This document shows positions 23,010-35,998 of a DNA stretch of 64,000 bases, one piece after another. Each line of letters opens with the position of its first letter. Within the stretch, counting starts at the first letter, position 1. Both the position numbers and the translations under genes were made by a program. The notes below the pieces were generated by a model. That model was not told where the DNA came from. It searched no databases and was given only the letters and a program-made list of their open reading frames with translations. The stretch comes from Sympetrum striolatum (taxonomy: Eukaryota > Arthropoda > Insecta > Odonata > Libellulidae): positions 41,301,854 to 41,365,853 of the forward strand of contig OX388349.1 in NCBI GenBank assembly GCA_947579665.1, written 5' to 3'.

Positions 23010-25080
23010 CTTAACTTTTACTACCCTATATTTTGTAGAAAAAACAGCCAATTTCCGAAGGATGAAAATTTTTCTTTCTTCTTTTATTTTACTTTCCACT
23101 TAAATTCACTCATCTCCAAACTACACTTCTTTCTTCTATCGAATTATTTTTATATTGCTCCATGAGTGTAGTTGTTGAACAATGGTGAGTTATGTTAAGA
23201 GAGTAAAATATCTTTCAAGTCCTTCCGGGCATTTATCTTGGACAATAATACATGTCCATGTCCTTCCTCTTCTTCTCTGTGACCCCAATTCTGTTTCACT
23301 TTATCCCCGTCAACTCCCTTTTACTCCGCTATTTCTTTCCACATTCATTCAATTTATCTCATCCTCCAAAATGCCTTTCCTTTCAACCTTTCATTTATGG
23401 TATCCATTACTTTCGCCAACATTTCTTGAACCCTCTCATTTCCAGTCGCCCCTTTAATTTAATTTAATCTAATCTCCATTTTGGTATTGTGCCCTTAATT
23501 TTTCTCCATTTATTTCACATTCCATTTTCAGATTGTTACCACTGTCTTCCGTCAAAGGTGTTTTTTGTAAAGCATTCCAAATTAGATCCTCGTAATCTTG
23601 GCCTTATTCTGAATATCTCCTTGAGACGAAATGGACTCTTTCAAGGATAATTGGGTCACCCCTTTAATTCTCTTTATGATCGAATTAGTGGATTAGTTTC
23701 TCGCTAAAGGACGAAAATCTCCACTGAAAACTCAAACAAAAAGGGATAGCTATTGATTATCCTAAACTAATTAAGTACTCGAGTAATATCGGCAGTTAAA
23801 ATTGTATTTGCGTATCCTAAGAAAGAAAGATCGTTCGGAATCTATATTAGATTTTCATAAGATAGGAAACATTTCTTTAATTCTTTACTGTAGATTATTA
23901 CAAAATATATGGATTTTACGTTGAATATCGTCATTTTTACAAATTTAAAAACAAAAGTACAACTTTTATTTAACCTGAGAACATTTCATACAAGAGCTTA
24001 TTTCAATAATGCGGAGCTTTCCATTGTCGAAATACTTATAGAATGTAATGAAACTTATTCTCAAAAATGATATGATATGTTACTTGTAACCTACTCATGA
24101 GATAAGAGAAAGGAGAACTGGTAATGAGCTATTTTGTCATATTTGTTGAAAGATGTTAACGAATCATGAAAGTGATTTTGTTACTAGGAAAAAATTGAAT
24201 CAAATTTCATTCTAACAAAGCATTTATCAATAATGTAAAAAGGTAGGATTTCACCGTAAAAATAGTTATACTTCATAGATATTTGTAATTTATTATTATT
24301 ATTTAGTTAAACTTCTTGTATAATTTGTTAACTGTGAAGTCATGATATAGAAAAATGGTTAAATCTCCGTAACTTCTTGCGTAAGCTAACAAAACCTTGG
24401 GGGATAGAATGAGACGTACTATGCAATAAGAAGGGCAAGGAAGTTTACCCTTGCTTTCCATAGGAACCCACAATGTAATATGCAAACCAAGTCTATAAAA
24501 GGTGAAAAGCTTACCACTCTGACCCTATGCGCAATGCTATTCATTCAAAAGCAAGTGCCATCATGAATTCCTTAAAAATGCTAAGAATACCTAATTAGTT
24601 GACGATAGCAGCAAAAATAGCTGAGAAAAAAACGAAACATGCTTTTTCCTTTGTTCTACAAAAGAAGGAATTGAGAAATACTCAATCTGTCGATAAAAGT
24701 AGGGAGAAATAAGCACGTCATTTGTATTGAAAAAGAAGCTGCTGTCACCGCGTTACGAGATATAAATGCCGGGTTTGCTAAGAGAAACGTAAATGCCAGA
24801 GGTTTGGATGGATGGAAAGTATTAAAATTAGCGGAAACTTTTACGCGGAGCGAAAACAAAAAAAAATTGAATGGGATTCGAGAAACGCTCGCGGCGTCCA
24901 GAAATCATTGATTCCCGCTCGAATGTTTGAGGATGCTAGAACGTGCCACATCTACGCTCATGACAAACGATTTCGACTCTGTTCCGGGAAGGCTGTAAAC
25001 CGCAATTCGTTCTGTTCTGCAAAGCGAGTGAAGGCAATGAGAGAGGAAATGCAAGGGAAGAGGATAATGCAATTGGAAAC
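23010..25080. other. Intervening DNA; pyrimidine-rich at 23060-23560
   Basis: Strong CT bias on the plus strand at 23060-23560 could be the reverse of an A/G-rich LINE frame, but no protein motif could be recognised. A GC-richer patch occurs at 24740-25080. No supported gene. Confidence 0.4.
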
Positions 25081-25790
25081 TTCTAGGAAGTTTCAACACT
25101 AATATCAGCAAAGCGCTTGTACACTCCTGGCCAAAATTAACGCAGCACCTCCCTAGCGATCCTTACGGCTGGTGCTGCGTTAATTTTGGCCAGGACTGTA
25201 CATTCGAATACCGTTTCAAAGTAAATTACTTTAGACTACTACTGTATTTATACACTGTATGTATACACTAAGTATTTACAGTGGATACTCGATTTGGAGC
25301 TTAATGAAAACTAAACTAGGGATTCCACAACAAAAAATGTTGCACAAAATCTTAGGATGATTTTTTTCTTCTTACCATATAAGCATGATTGGGAACCTTC
25401 GAGAATTTTCAGCCCTAATATCAGCATCAAGCTTCTACTTTCGAATACCGTATCAAAGTATTAATATTACCTTATACTTTAGAGTAATACTTTATGTCAA
25501 AGTATTTATCGTGGACACTCGTGTTTTCAGGTCATGAGTTCAGTGTAAATAAACTGGGGATCCACGCCAAAAATGTTGAACAACATTTTAGTATGATTTT
25601 TCTGCTGACCATATAACGCTAACATTTATGTTTCATTCTAGTTGCCTTGTATTAAATACTGCTGTTTGTCAAAGTATTTGTAATGGATACTCGAGTTTTC
25701 ATTTTACAAAAGCTCAACTGAAGATTCCAAGGGAAAAAGTCACGCAAAATTTAAGCATAGTTTATCTTGCCTTTGAACTTCAAACGTGAA
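25081..25790. repeat. Three diverged tandem units (about 170-240 bp)
   Basis: AGTATTTACAGTGGATACTC at 25271, AGTATTTATCGTGGACACTC at 25501 and AGTATTTGTAATGGATACTC at 25673 mark three units. Each is followed by GATTCCA or GATCCAC and then ATGATTTTT or TTTATCTTG wording. CTAATATCAGCA occurs in units 1 and 2. Unit 1 is lengthened by the 77-bp MITE at 25122. Confidence 0.55.
25122..25198 (+). mobile_element. 77-bp Tc1/mariner-type MITE, copy 1
   Basis: The inverted termini are CACTCCTGGCCAAAATTAAC and, read inward from the right, CAGTCCTGGCCAAAATTAAC, continuing to GCAGCAC. TA dinucleotides flank the element (25120-25121 and 25199-25200), as expected for Tc1/mariner insertion. The non-palindromic centre is CTCCCTAGCGATCCTTACGG. 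The CAGTCCTGGCCAAAA terminus is typical of Tc1-like transposons. There is no coding capacity. Confidence 0.85.
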
Positions 25791-27733
25791 CATTTTTTTA
25801 TTCGATTGCTACTTAATTCAATGTAGAAAGAAAAAAAGTGTTTTTTTTTCGTGATATTTTTTTGGAACTTTTACTTGAAATTTTATTTCTCAAAGAGCAT
25901 AAACCCAATGAAAATTTAATTTGAATATAATTTTACTGTACTTATATATACCTGTAACTTATTAATAAATTTTTCCAAATTCCCATGAAACTATAAAATT
26001 TGTTATCGATTTTGTAAAACAGCTTCTCAGTAACGGAAATAGTAAATGGAAATGCAATCTTGGTTACGTTAAAAAGTTCTTTGTGGTAGGTTTCAGAAGT
26101 TATTAATAAGGTTAACTATAACTGAATTATTTTATAGAATTTTAACAGGTTAATTTAGCTACAAAAATGCAGACGAAGATAAATGATGATTTATTCAAAT
26201 CTTAATTCTCAAGTATAAAGATATCTAAGGCCGCTGTTTAATATTTTGAAAGTTTAATAAGTATTACAAAAACTAGAATGCATTTCCCTTACTCACAGAG
26301 TTAGTCTCTAGTTTCCTCTCAAATATACACTTGTTTTTTTGAATAAGAGATGAAATTAAAAACATTGAATGCTGGACTTCTGTAAACTTGCTTGGGAAAT
26401 CTAAACCGGTCATAGCAATAAGAATAAACCCTCTTCGTTTGAGAAAGATGAAAGGTAACGAGCCAGAGAAACAGTAAACGGAGCAGTCTTCTCTTTGGTA
26501 TTAAGTAGCTTCGAATAAGAAATGTTTAGGAGTAAGTGTGGTAATGAAATCTTTAACTCGGAAGAGAATCGCCGCTTCTGCTTCAAAAACTCTTCTCCCG
26601 CTATTGCAAAGGCGAGAGAGAAAATTTTCAGCGGGAATAACTTGATTCAAATAGATAAAAGTCTTTTTGGTGCTCTATTTTCGTGAAGTAAGAGCAAAGA
26701 ACGTTTCGGAGGCCTTTCCCACACCCACGAAATTATGTAGCTTAATGTTTAGTCTTTTAATGCATTCGCTCATTAATGAAAGCGTTACTACCTACGACTG
26801 TCGTAAAAAAAGAAAAAATTGTAACGTTAATGCTCACTCAACGCAGTTTAGGTCCAAGATATAACGTTTAATGTTCACCAACGTATTTATAGTTGAAGAA
26901 GTGCATATTCGAATGTAAACAGTAAATATGTCAACTGTCGAATATTCTATACTAATGCGACGAAAGCTAGATAAAGTTGAAATATTGTTGACTGTTCTTT
27001 GACATTAATTAAACTATCAACCAGCTATATTTAACATTGTTTACGTACAAATTTAACAAATATTAATTGAGAATCATAAAAGGCTCGGGCTTACATTCAA
27101 TCACCAGATGCAAAAAAGTCGCACTTTTTTATTGTGTGTGGTTACATTACATAAACATAGGAAATAAACACAGTCCCAGTAGAGAAACGCGTTTGTATAA
27201 AATGTCAAAGAGAAGGGAGTAGGGTAATGGTGACAATGTAGGGTATGAAATAAATCCTCCAATCTCTCTCTTTTAAAAAATACGAATCCGTTTCAATTTT
27301 TTTGCCTGTACTAAGAATGAAGAAAACTCGCAGTTTCGGGTTGCCATTACATTTTTGCAGTAGAGGCATTTTCTTTATTAATTTATAAAGTTTTTTATTA
27401 TTTCTCATCGTTATTTCCTTAATGGACGTCTGGTAGGAAATATTTACTTTTGAGTAAGTTTATGTAACTTGAGATTGCATCAGAATTCAATTTCAGATGG
27501 CCTAAAAACCTAGCTCTGGTCCCAGTGGTGACGTATCCATGATATATACAGCTACACGATCCATGTTTTGCGCAAAACGTACGCATTATAAGAATGGATT
27601 CACCGCCTTTTATTTCGGGGTGTTTCTTGGTTTTTTCATACGTAGGAATGAACTAGTTTTGAAATATTGCCGCATCTATAGAGAACTATTGAGGTAAACT
27701 AAAATCCATTTTACATTGTAAACACTTTTCATC
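25791..27733. other. Intervening AT-rich DNA, nothing recognised
   Basis: No gene or element seen. A small GC-richer stretch at 26440-26720 contains no recognisable frame. Confidence 0.4.
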
Positions 27734-28333
27734 AATCTCATTAATATCGCACTCAAACAAAATATTCCAACTATCTTGAATATTATTTCGACTAATACTT
27801 TTTTTCAATTTTTAGTCACCTTCATGATTTAAATAATAGTAAAAGAATTAAAATGTGATTGCATTATTAAAACATTTTATAATTTTGATAATAAATAGGG
27901 ATATGGGACGTATTGAATATATTTTTCTAGGATGAACATCACATTTCTTCTGATATTAAAAATTACAGATATATAGATTTTCCCATAAGATATCATTAAT
28001 AATATAGGTATTTTGGTATTGGTAAGAATCAATGATAAACTGTATGGATAGGAAAATCTCATTAATATCGCACTCAAACAAAATATTCCAACTATCTTGA
28101 ATATTATTTCGACTAATTACTTTTTTCAATTTTTAGTCACCTTCATGATTTAAATAATAGTAAAGGAATGAAAATGTGATTGCATTATTAAAATATTTTA
28201 TAATTTTGATAATAAATAGGGATATGGGACGTATTGAATATATTTTCCTAGGATGAACATCACATTTCTTCTGATATTAAAAAATACAGATATATAGATT
28301 TTCCCATAAGATATCATTAATAATATAGGTATC
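27734..28333. repeat. Nearly identical tandem duplication (about 280-bp units, 321-bp period)
   Basis: AATCTCATTAATATCGCACT starts at 27734 and again at 28055. The copies stay almost identical through CATAAGATATCATTAATAATA and GGTATTTT/GGTATCTT, ending near 28013 and 28333 with only scattered single-base differences. About 40 bases of unrelated sequence separate them. The low divergence implies a recent duplication or an assembly or collapse artefact. Confidence 0.85.
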
Positions 28334-28540
28334 TTAACATATGTACGCTAAGTTACTCTAAGTTAAAAATGAATGGTGTCCAGGGATATTCTTTAGAATT
28401 TCATGTTCAATAAGTATTTAATTTCAGAATTTGTGCAATCAAAAAACAGTTCTACAAAATATTTATTAAAACAAAAAACTTAATTGTATGTATAATAATT
28501 TTTTAAATGATGGAATCCACAAAGGATCAGTCGAAGCAGC

Positions 28541-28632
28541 TGTAAAGAAAGAAAATTTGGCTGTTAAGTATTAAGAGGATTAAAATCTCTAAAATCTGTT
28601 TTGGTTGGCCTTTGAAGATATTAAACCTCTAA
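28541..28632. mobile_element. Palindromic fold-back element, copy 4 (internally deleted)
   Basis: TGTAAAGAAAGAAAATTTGG is followed by CTGTTAAGTATTAAGAGG, ATTAAAATCTC, CTGTTTTGGTTGGC and then TTAAACCTCTAA. The left lead-in, left arm start and right end of the family are present, but the centre and most of the right arm are deleted. It has no coding capacity. Confidence 0.6.
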
Positions 28633-28639
28633 TTGAAGC

Positions 28640-31600
28640 TAATTTAAAATCAGTTCTGTTGATGGCGTAAACTTAAGCCAAAACCGGCTAGCGTGTGCTA
28701 GTAGCAGTTAAGTTGAATAAAACATTGACTCAACAACCAAGGTCGTATGCACCGGTTTCTTAGCATTTAAAAACACTCTTCTCTTTTTAAAAATAATACA
28801 ATATATATATATATAGAAAATGAAATAATAAAAAAAATATTTTTCTTTGTCAGATAATATAAATGTTTGAAGTTTAAATAAGTAATAAAGCATAGAATGT
28901 GATCAAACGGGTGCGAGAATAGTACAGACGGTTGTTATTTTGTGGATTCATACAAGTTCCGAAATTAATTATTTATTACTCCCAGTGAGATGATAAAAAC
29001 TTTCGCCTTCATCTGCTCATTTGAGCAAATCTGCGGAATTTTCAGGAGTTGGGAATAAGATTCCTCAACGCATGCAAAGAGATAGGGTCGGAATGGATAG
29101 GAAGAAACCTTCCAGGGCCCTGCACAATCCATCCGCCTCTGTTTTTTCTTCTTCAATTGCGATTCTCAGCAACTTTCGCCCCATTTGGCGGAATCTTCTC
29201 TTTCGAGCGCCTTTTTTGGTGACGTAGCCCGTTGAGATCGCTTCGAATTCCATTCCCTTTTAACGCTCCGGAAAATTAGAAATGGAGTCTTTCTTCTCCA
29301 ACCCTAAAAGTCTCAAAAGGTCGAGTCCGCAAATGTAATTGGATCGGAAATGATCAAGACCTTTAAAGACATCGTAAGAGGCGCGCTCATTTCCAATCTC
29401 TGGAGTTTCATTCTGTTCGGATGAATGGAGCGCCATAGCGAAAAGTTGAAAAGTTTTCATTGGCTTTCGACTCTCACGTTTCGGTACCGAGCGATTAAGA
29501 GGGAAAACTGGAAAATTACATTCGTTCGAAAGACTCCCCCGAGCCTGCGGTGTGAAAGCGACCCAGAAAAATTTTTATAGAGATGAGTCTCCTATGGGAT
29601 CGTTCCATGCTTTGCAAATGGCCTTAATGATTTCCCAGGAGTCGGGTAATGCCCCATCAGATGCATTATATCTGCCGTCTTTTTTTGCATTTCAGACCGG
29701 GAATCCTAAGAGGAAATCGTTTTGAATGTTAACCTACCTTTCGGATTGAATTTTTGACGTTTAATCTCCTCTAACCGGATATTTAAGTCTAGTGGAAGTG
29801 CACTCAAAAATTGCTGCACTGAAAGTACTCTCAGAAAATTCTTTCTCATTTAATGGAACGCACAGCATGTGAAAAGATAATTATAGTGTGCTTAAGGTTC
29901 TATGGTATAAGGCAATTACGCAAATTAGTGAAATGTTGCCAGAGGTTTTATAATGAGAAAATGTCATACAAAAGAGGATGACGCTTGTAGGAAAAATATT
30001 AATAAGGGATATTATGAAGTTATTGATTCTTTTAGTTGGTGTTTAAATCTTTATATAGATTTTCTTATACTTATCAGAGAAATCTACTTCTTTGGATGAG
30101 TTTTAAGGCATATTTTCTTCTACTTATTTTTAGTAGAGTTTCATAACTTAAAAGGAATGGCCGCATTAAAATAAGAAAACATCTCTTGCCACAGATAAAT
30201 AATTTTTGAATTATTAAAAAATGAAATATTGTTTATTTACTAAAAGAAGTTTCTTAAAATACGAGTATTAACACCTATGAGCATCTTATTTGATACATGA
30301 CATTTTGTCCAGTCACCAGATTTTTGTAGCTAAAAATTCTACGAGAAGTCGTTATTCCTATATTAAAAATTTCTCTTTGCCTATTCTTGATTCCAAAGTT
30401 TTATTCTCAATTTATATGCTAATAGCTGATTCTTAGATGATAATAATATCAAAGCAAATAAATGCCGCAAAATGAACGCTAGCAGGCTTTATTTGGCCGG
30501 TGGGCGTTATTTTGTGCAAGGCTGAGATATACTTTACATGGAAGTACTTCATTTTTTACATTAATTTTCTATACTCTTTATATTTACATAGTTTACCAAT
30601 TCTCCATGAATCCCTACAGAAATGTTCAAGTAAGGTCCGACATCATTGAAATGCTTATGAAAGAATACCCCACCTTATACGAACTGGAAATTACCCATTG
30701 CCAAATTACCATGATTGGTATTCCTCTTCAGCTTCTTTCCCTTACATACAATACTGCCCATGGTATTAGCTCTCTGCTCTATTGAAAAAGTCTTACCTAT
30801 ATTAAGAAACTCCAGCTTAGTTTCAATATCAAAAACTCCTACGAAAAATGTATTGCGGCTACAGAGCAAGTAATAAAAATATATTACCTTCCTACAAAAA
30901 AAAAACGGAAAAATTGGTTAAAAATTGGGTCAGGATAGGAGTAAATTAGATATTTATGAAGCCACCGATTTCAAAATATCCTCGTTTTATGCTACTCATT
31001 TAACTGGAAATATTTTTGTACCCTTATTCATTTCCAAATAACAGCGATTTTAATGAAGTATTTTTTTATCGTAAAAAAGTAATTTTTCCTTAAATAAATT
31101 GTATGCTACTCATTTAATTTGTAATATTTTTATATGTATATGCAATACAACTACGATTTTTATGAAGTATTTTTTTTTCTGAAAACAAGTGTATTTGTGA
31201 CTAAATTTTTCCTAGTTGAGAATAATGTAAAGTTTATTTATGCAAGATATACCCCGACTTATGCAAACTCAACATATTTGACTACTGTCGGTCCCACATA
31301 TCGTGTCAATTCGTAGTATTGCGGCAATATAGAGTGTCAGCCTGAAAGAATGGCCGCCCGCATTGCATATTTCCTGAAATCCCCCAACACGCCTTGCATT
31401 GTGCACCCGGCTCATGTGGTTTCCAGGGGAATAATAGTTTTCGGCTTGCCATGAGCTGCTTCAGCGAACAGTTTTGTATCTCTTGATAGTAAAATATTTT
31501 AAAGTTTACCTAGGAGTTGGTCTCCTAGGTAGTCGAGTAGAGTAGAGTCTAGGTCTAGTAGAGTAGTCTGCGGGATCAACTACTTGAGACCATGCAATGA

Positions 31601-34550
31601 TTCTATTCTTATATTTTCATCATTCCCAGAGGAGTGGGTTGACCTTAAGAAGTAACTTCTAGAATGAAATAAAACGAACAAAAATCACACAGGAAAAATA
31701 TAACATTATGTTATGATAAGCTAAAGATTTAAGAGGTAACTGATGAAATATATTACGAATTCTTATTAATCAAAGAAATTCCAGGGTCCTCAGCAAAATG
31801 AGACAGAAAATAAATCTATTTATTAGAGTAGATATTGGATTAGATATATTCCGTTTGACAACAAATTTTTAAGTTTAGGTTATATATATCCCAAGTTTTA
31901 CGAGTATGGATAATATTTTAATCCCTCTAGAATTCGTAGCTAGGCAAAATTTCATATCCGCCTCTGGAATGTGTAGCTCGTTTTACATTAATTTCTTATT
32001 CTACTTTTGGATGCTCCCGTTGAGAGGGTTTTTATTAAATTCCTTATTGGATATTCAACTAAATTGCTAATGAGCATTGAAAAGGAAATGTGGGTCATTT
32101 TAATCTTATATCCACTTAACTCGTTTACAATTTTGTCTTTTGTCGCATTAATATTCACCAGCATATTCATAGAGAATACAATTCGTATTATTCTTATAAG
32201 AATACATAATACATTTACTAGATTTTATCACATAACGAATATAAATTTCACATATACAATCAAATCCTGTAATAATACCAAGCAGGTGGTCTAGACATCA
32301 ATTGACCGATATTTTTTTGATAGTAAATACTGCTAAACATTTTAATTTACGTGGATGATTTATCTAGAAAATCAGCCATTACAGATTTAACTCAGTGGAT
32401 AAATTTCACTCTTCAGTTCAACATCTATAAACAATAAAATCTACACACTTCTAACACATAAACAAACAGTATGTTGCTAACTAAACTATTTTATATGAAA
32501 CAACTACTACGGATGTTTAATGGGAGCAGTAAAAAAAGTGTTTTCTCTTCTATCTCTCTCAGCTTACTATGGTAGTAGGTTTGTCGGAAGCAGAGGTTTA
32601 ACCTCATATTTTCTATTACGTCTCATTTAGATGTACTCTATCTAAAAGTGGTATCAATTTAATCCAATCCTCTAAATTCATCTCTTCTAAGTTTTCCCAA
32701 ACTCCTTCAGAGAAAGCCACATCGTATAGCTTGTTGTATTACCGTAACAAGATGCTAGCTATGTACCTTATCGAACTCGTGGGTTTAGCTTTAATCCGCG
32801 AGATCCCATATACTTGCTCTATATTCTAGATGAAGTGTCATATTCTGAATGAGATGGGATGTATAAAGCAGGATAGTAACTTTCTGTTACTTCTACTGCG
32901 CCACTACTGAGAATAAAATATATTTTACCAAACTTTTAGGCCGGATGACTTAGAATTTGCAATCTATAGTCTTAATAATTGGATTTCTCAAGATTAATAT
33001 ACCATATATTATGGACAGTTAACTGATATAGCGAAAACTGAATCATAAAATAGCCACATACATCCGAGGTCTTTTTATAGGGCAGATACAATTAAATTGT
33101 ATTTGAATTAATTTATTTATAAAATCAAGAAAATCCCTCACAAATGTATGTACAAAATTATGAAAAAAAATAATGGCGAGTACTTTATCAACTATTACCA
33201 TAAAGATGACGATAATTGATTTAAACTAAATTCATAGACAGTTGATAGTTAAGGGGTCGTCTTATATAACAGATATAGGCTGAAACTATAAAACTTTGAT
33301 AAAAATGTATACCTCGTATTATCTGAAGGTCGTGTTATCTACAAAAATACACGGCAATTACCTCGAACAACTAATTAATTTGATAAATTAACAATACATC
33401 ATGTAGATTGATATATATCAATTTGATCTTTTTATTAGTATCACTGAGTTATATGCAAAGGGATGAAATTTGTTATTGAACTCTTTCCTTTAGTTGCTCA
33501 TCCACACAAAGTTTACCAAGTTTGTTTCACTACCATACATACCGAGTCGGTTACGATATTATAGAAGTTAACCAAGGTCAGTTCAACTTGGTTCCTTCAG
33601 ACCCAATCAAGAACATCTAATTGTTTTTCTCAGATAGTAATCTTTCATCCTGCTATCCCATCATTAATACATCTGAATTCTTATTTGTAAATTTTGTATT
33701 TGGAGGATACTCTGTTTATAAATTCATTAAATCAATGAAAAATCTTTCAATTGTTTAAGCCAAATTCAATTCCAATGGGACACTTGGTACTTCATAAATT
33801 TCGTTTTTTAGAGACTCTGAAAATCTCTGTTGATTCCAATGGAGAGGATGAGGCTGTTATTGACTATTGCATGTTCTCTATGTGTGGTTTTTGGTGTTGA
33901 AGTAGGGTATATGATATTTACGAAGAGACTTTAATTCGGTCTGAAAGATTATTTACAATTCGTGCATGTCTAATAACACCAAATCCAATGGAACGGAGAC
34001 GAAACGTATGTTTCCTTTTTCGCCTCAACGTTTTTAATTATAGGACCCATGCCATTTTTTTGCAGCACGTCAGGACCCCTAGAACGTTGTATTCTTTCAC
34101 TATCAAGAATGGCACTCACAGTAAAGGGAAAGTGTTGAGTTCAAATTTAGTTTTACAGTACGATAAAATTGAAATTACTACAAGGAACATTCAAAGGGAA
34201 AATTGGACTCGAATAGAATAAGTAATGATACACTCTTGTTATTGAGAACGACTTATTTTATTTAATTTTATGATGAATGCACTATTTTATTGAAACGACT
34301 AGTTTTAATAAAAAATAAAAGGTTTTAAATTGAACTAAACGAAAGAGAGATAAATATCACTGAGAAATATATGGATGCTGACAGTTTCTATGTATTTTCA
34401 CCCAAAGATGCAACGAAACCTAGCTCGATTTTATAAACAATTATATTGCGGACTCTAAAAATTAAGATTTCTTTCTGTGATGATTGAGGAGTTCCACCTA
34501 GTCAAATCTCAAACATTCATGTTTAAGAGACAGCTATCCTATTCATAGGA
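28640..34550. other. Long unrecognised stretch with GC-richer patches and a small hairpin
   Basis: No gene found in about 5.9 kb. GC-richer patches lie at 29010-29580 and 31320-31460. A 10-bp stem with a 5-base loop (TACCTAGGAG TTGGT CTCCTAGGTA) sits at 31507-31531, followed by degenerate GTAGAGTAGAG repeats to about 31570. A short AT dinucleotide run is at 28800-28816. Open frames stay below 100 codons and are featureless. Confidence 0.45.
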
Positions 34551-34556
34551 TAGCCA

Positions 34557-35193
34557 AGCCTATGCCGGTGATATAAAAATAACTCCAAAACAATGAGTGT
34601 TACAGGAAAATGTTTCGTACAAAAGTTGTAATAAAATACATTATCTATAACTTCGGAACAAAATTTTATATACCTACATTGCATTTTGACAGAGATACCT
34701 ATGAAAAACTTCCATTTCTGGATAAACAACAACTTCCGGTTAATCATTATTCAAGAATAAATCCTAAACAATCAGTGTCAGGAAATTATGTTTCATACAA
34801 AAGTTGTAGTGAAATACATTATCTATATGTTTTGTAAATAGTTGTATATACCTAAATTGCATTCTGGCAGAGATATTTAAGAAACAAACTTTTGTTCCAG
34901 ATAAACCGCAACTTACGGTTAAGCGATATTCACCAAAAACTAATCAATTTTTGGTATTGTTAGGAAAATACTAAATATGAATTTTGTTAATGATCGGATA
35001 ATTAATTTTTTAAGATAGAGCGCCCACAAACTTTTTTACCTCAGACAGACAGACAGACACACAGACAGACATGTTCGGGAAAGTAGCGACAACGAGCTCT
35101 ATGGGCCCCAATACGCCTATTTCCAACGAAATCCGGAGGTCAAACGCGTTTGCTAAGATAATACTTTCTCTATACTACGTACATGGAGAAAGT
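34557..35193 (-). mobile_element. Terminal-hairpin repeat element, copy Q (inverted)
   Basis: This is the reverse-complement relative of the copy at 10314-11172. It starts with AGCCTATGCC (the right end of copy P), contains two to three monomers with AACAACTTCCGGTTAA or TACCTACATTGCATTTTGAC wording, and a GACA/CAGA microsatellite at 35044-35070. It ends with ATACTTTCTCTATACTACGT, which forms the terminal hairpin with GAGAAAGT. Shared internal marks are GAGCTC, GGGCCC and ATGTTCGGGAAA. It is shorter than copy P because it has fewer or truncated monomers. Confidence 0.75.
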
Positions 35194-35998
35194 AAAAATC
35201 CTAATGAAAAATTGCTTCGTAGATTCCTTCTCCCGAGATGTCATCCTTTGGGAGCTTTTGTCCCTAAAGACTGCCTTTAAAGGCGATCTTCCAGAACTGA
35301 CGAAGAAAAGCATTATATAAAGGTAGTATTCTTCGAGACATCAATACCTTTCAATGCAGTCAACGGTGTTTTCCCCCTTTTTACAATTTTTGAATCTGAT
35401 GTATTGTGGATTCACTTTTACCTGTTACATGCATGTTCATAGGACGTCAAACCGAGCTCGTCCACAAACAAAATACATTGAGACTCCTTCTTATTGACTT
35501 ATCTCTCACTTTCCATGATTTTTATGCTCATAATTACATACAGTTCAGGGTTATATATTTATTCAAATTAAATTCTTTTCTTTTATCTTTTAAAATTTTT
35601 CCATGAAAATCATTCGTCCGCTATAATTTAGAATGAGCCGTGAGATATTATTGAATCTTGAACAGAAGAGAAAATTCAATTCTGCTACTACTATTCCAAT
35701 AAACGTAATTTGGTGAAGCATGACCAACCACTTCTCATTGGCTAATCAGACACTAAATCTAGCGTCCAAAAATATCGATACCATAGAATATATTCCTATT
35801 TGTAATAGTTCTTAGTATTAACAGCTGAAATTTTATTCAGATATTTTCAAAATACATTTTACGTAAGGATTCTTTCCATCCACTTTTTATGAAAAAAATC
35901 TTTGAGTAATGACGTTATGTTTAAGTCCTTTCATAGAAAATAAACCTTGTAAATTGTAAAAAGTTCTTAAAAATACTTACTACATTCATAATTTGAGA
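35194..35998. other. Intervening DNA, nothing recognised
   Basis: No supported gene or repeat. Confidence 0.4.

Noticed and set aside
23182..23467. Two overlapping plus-strand open frames in a pyrimidine-rich tract
   Set aside because: The residues simply reflect CT-rich low complexity. The reverse strand might be LINE-derived, but no motif was recognised.
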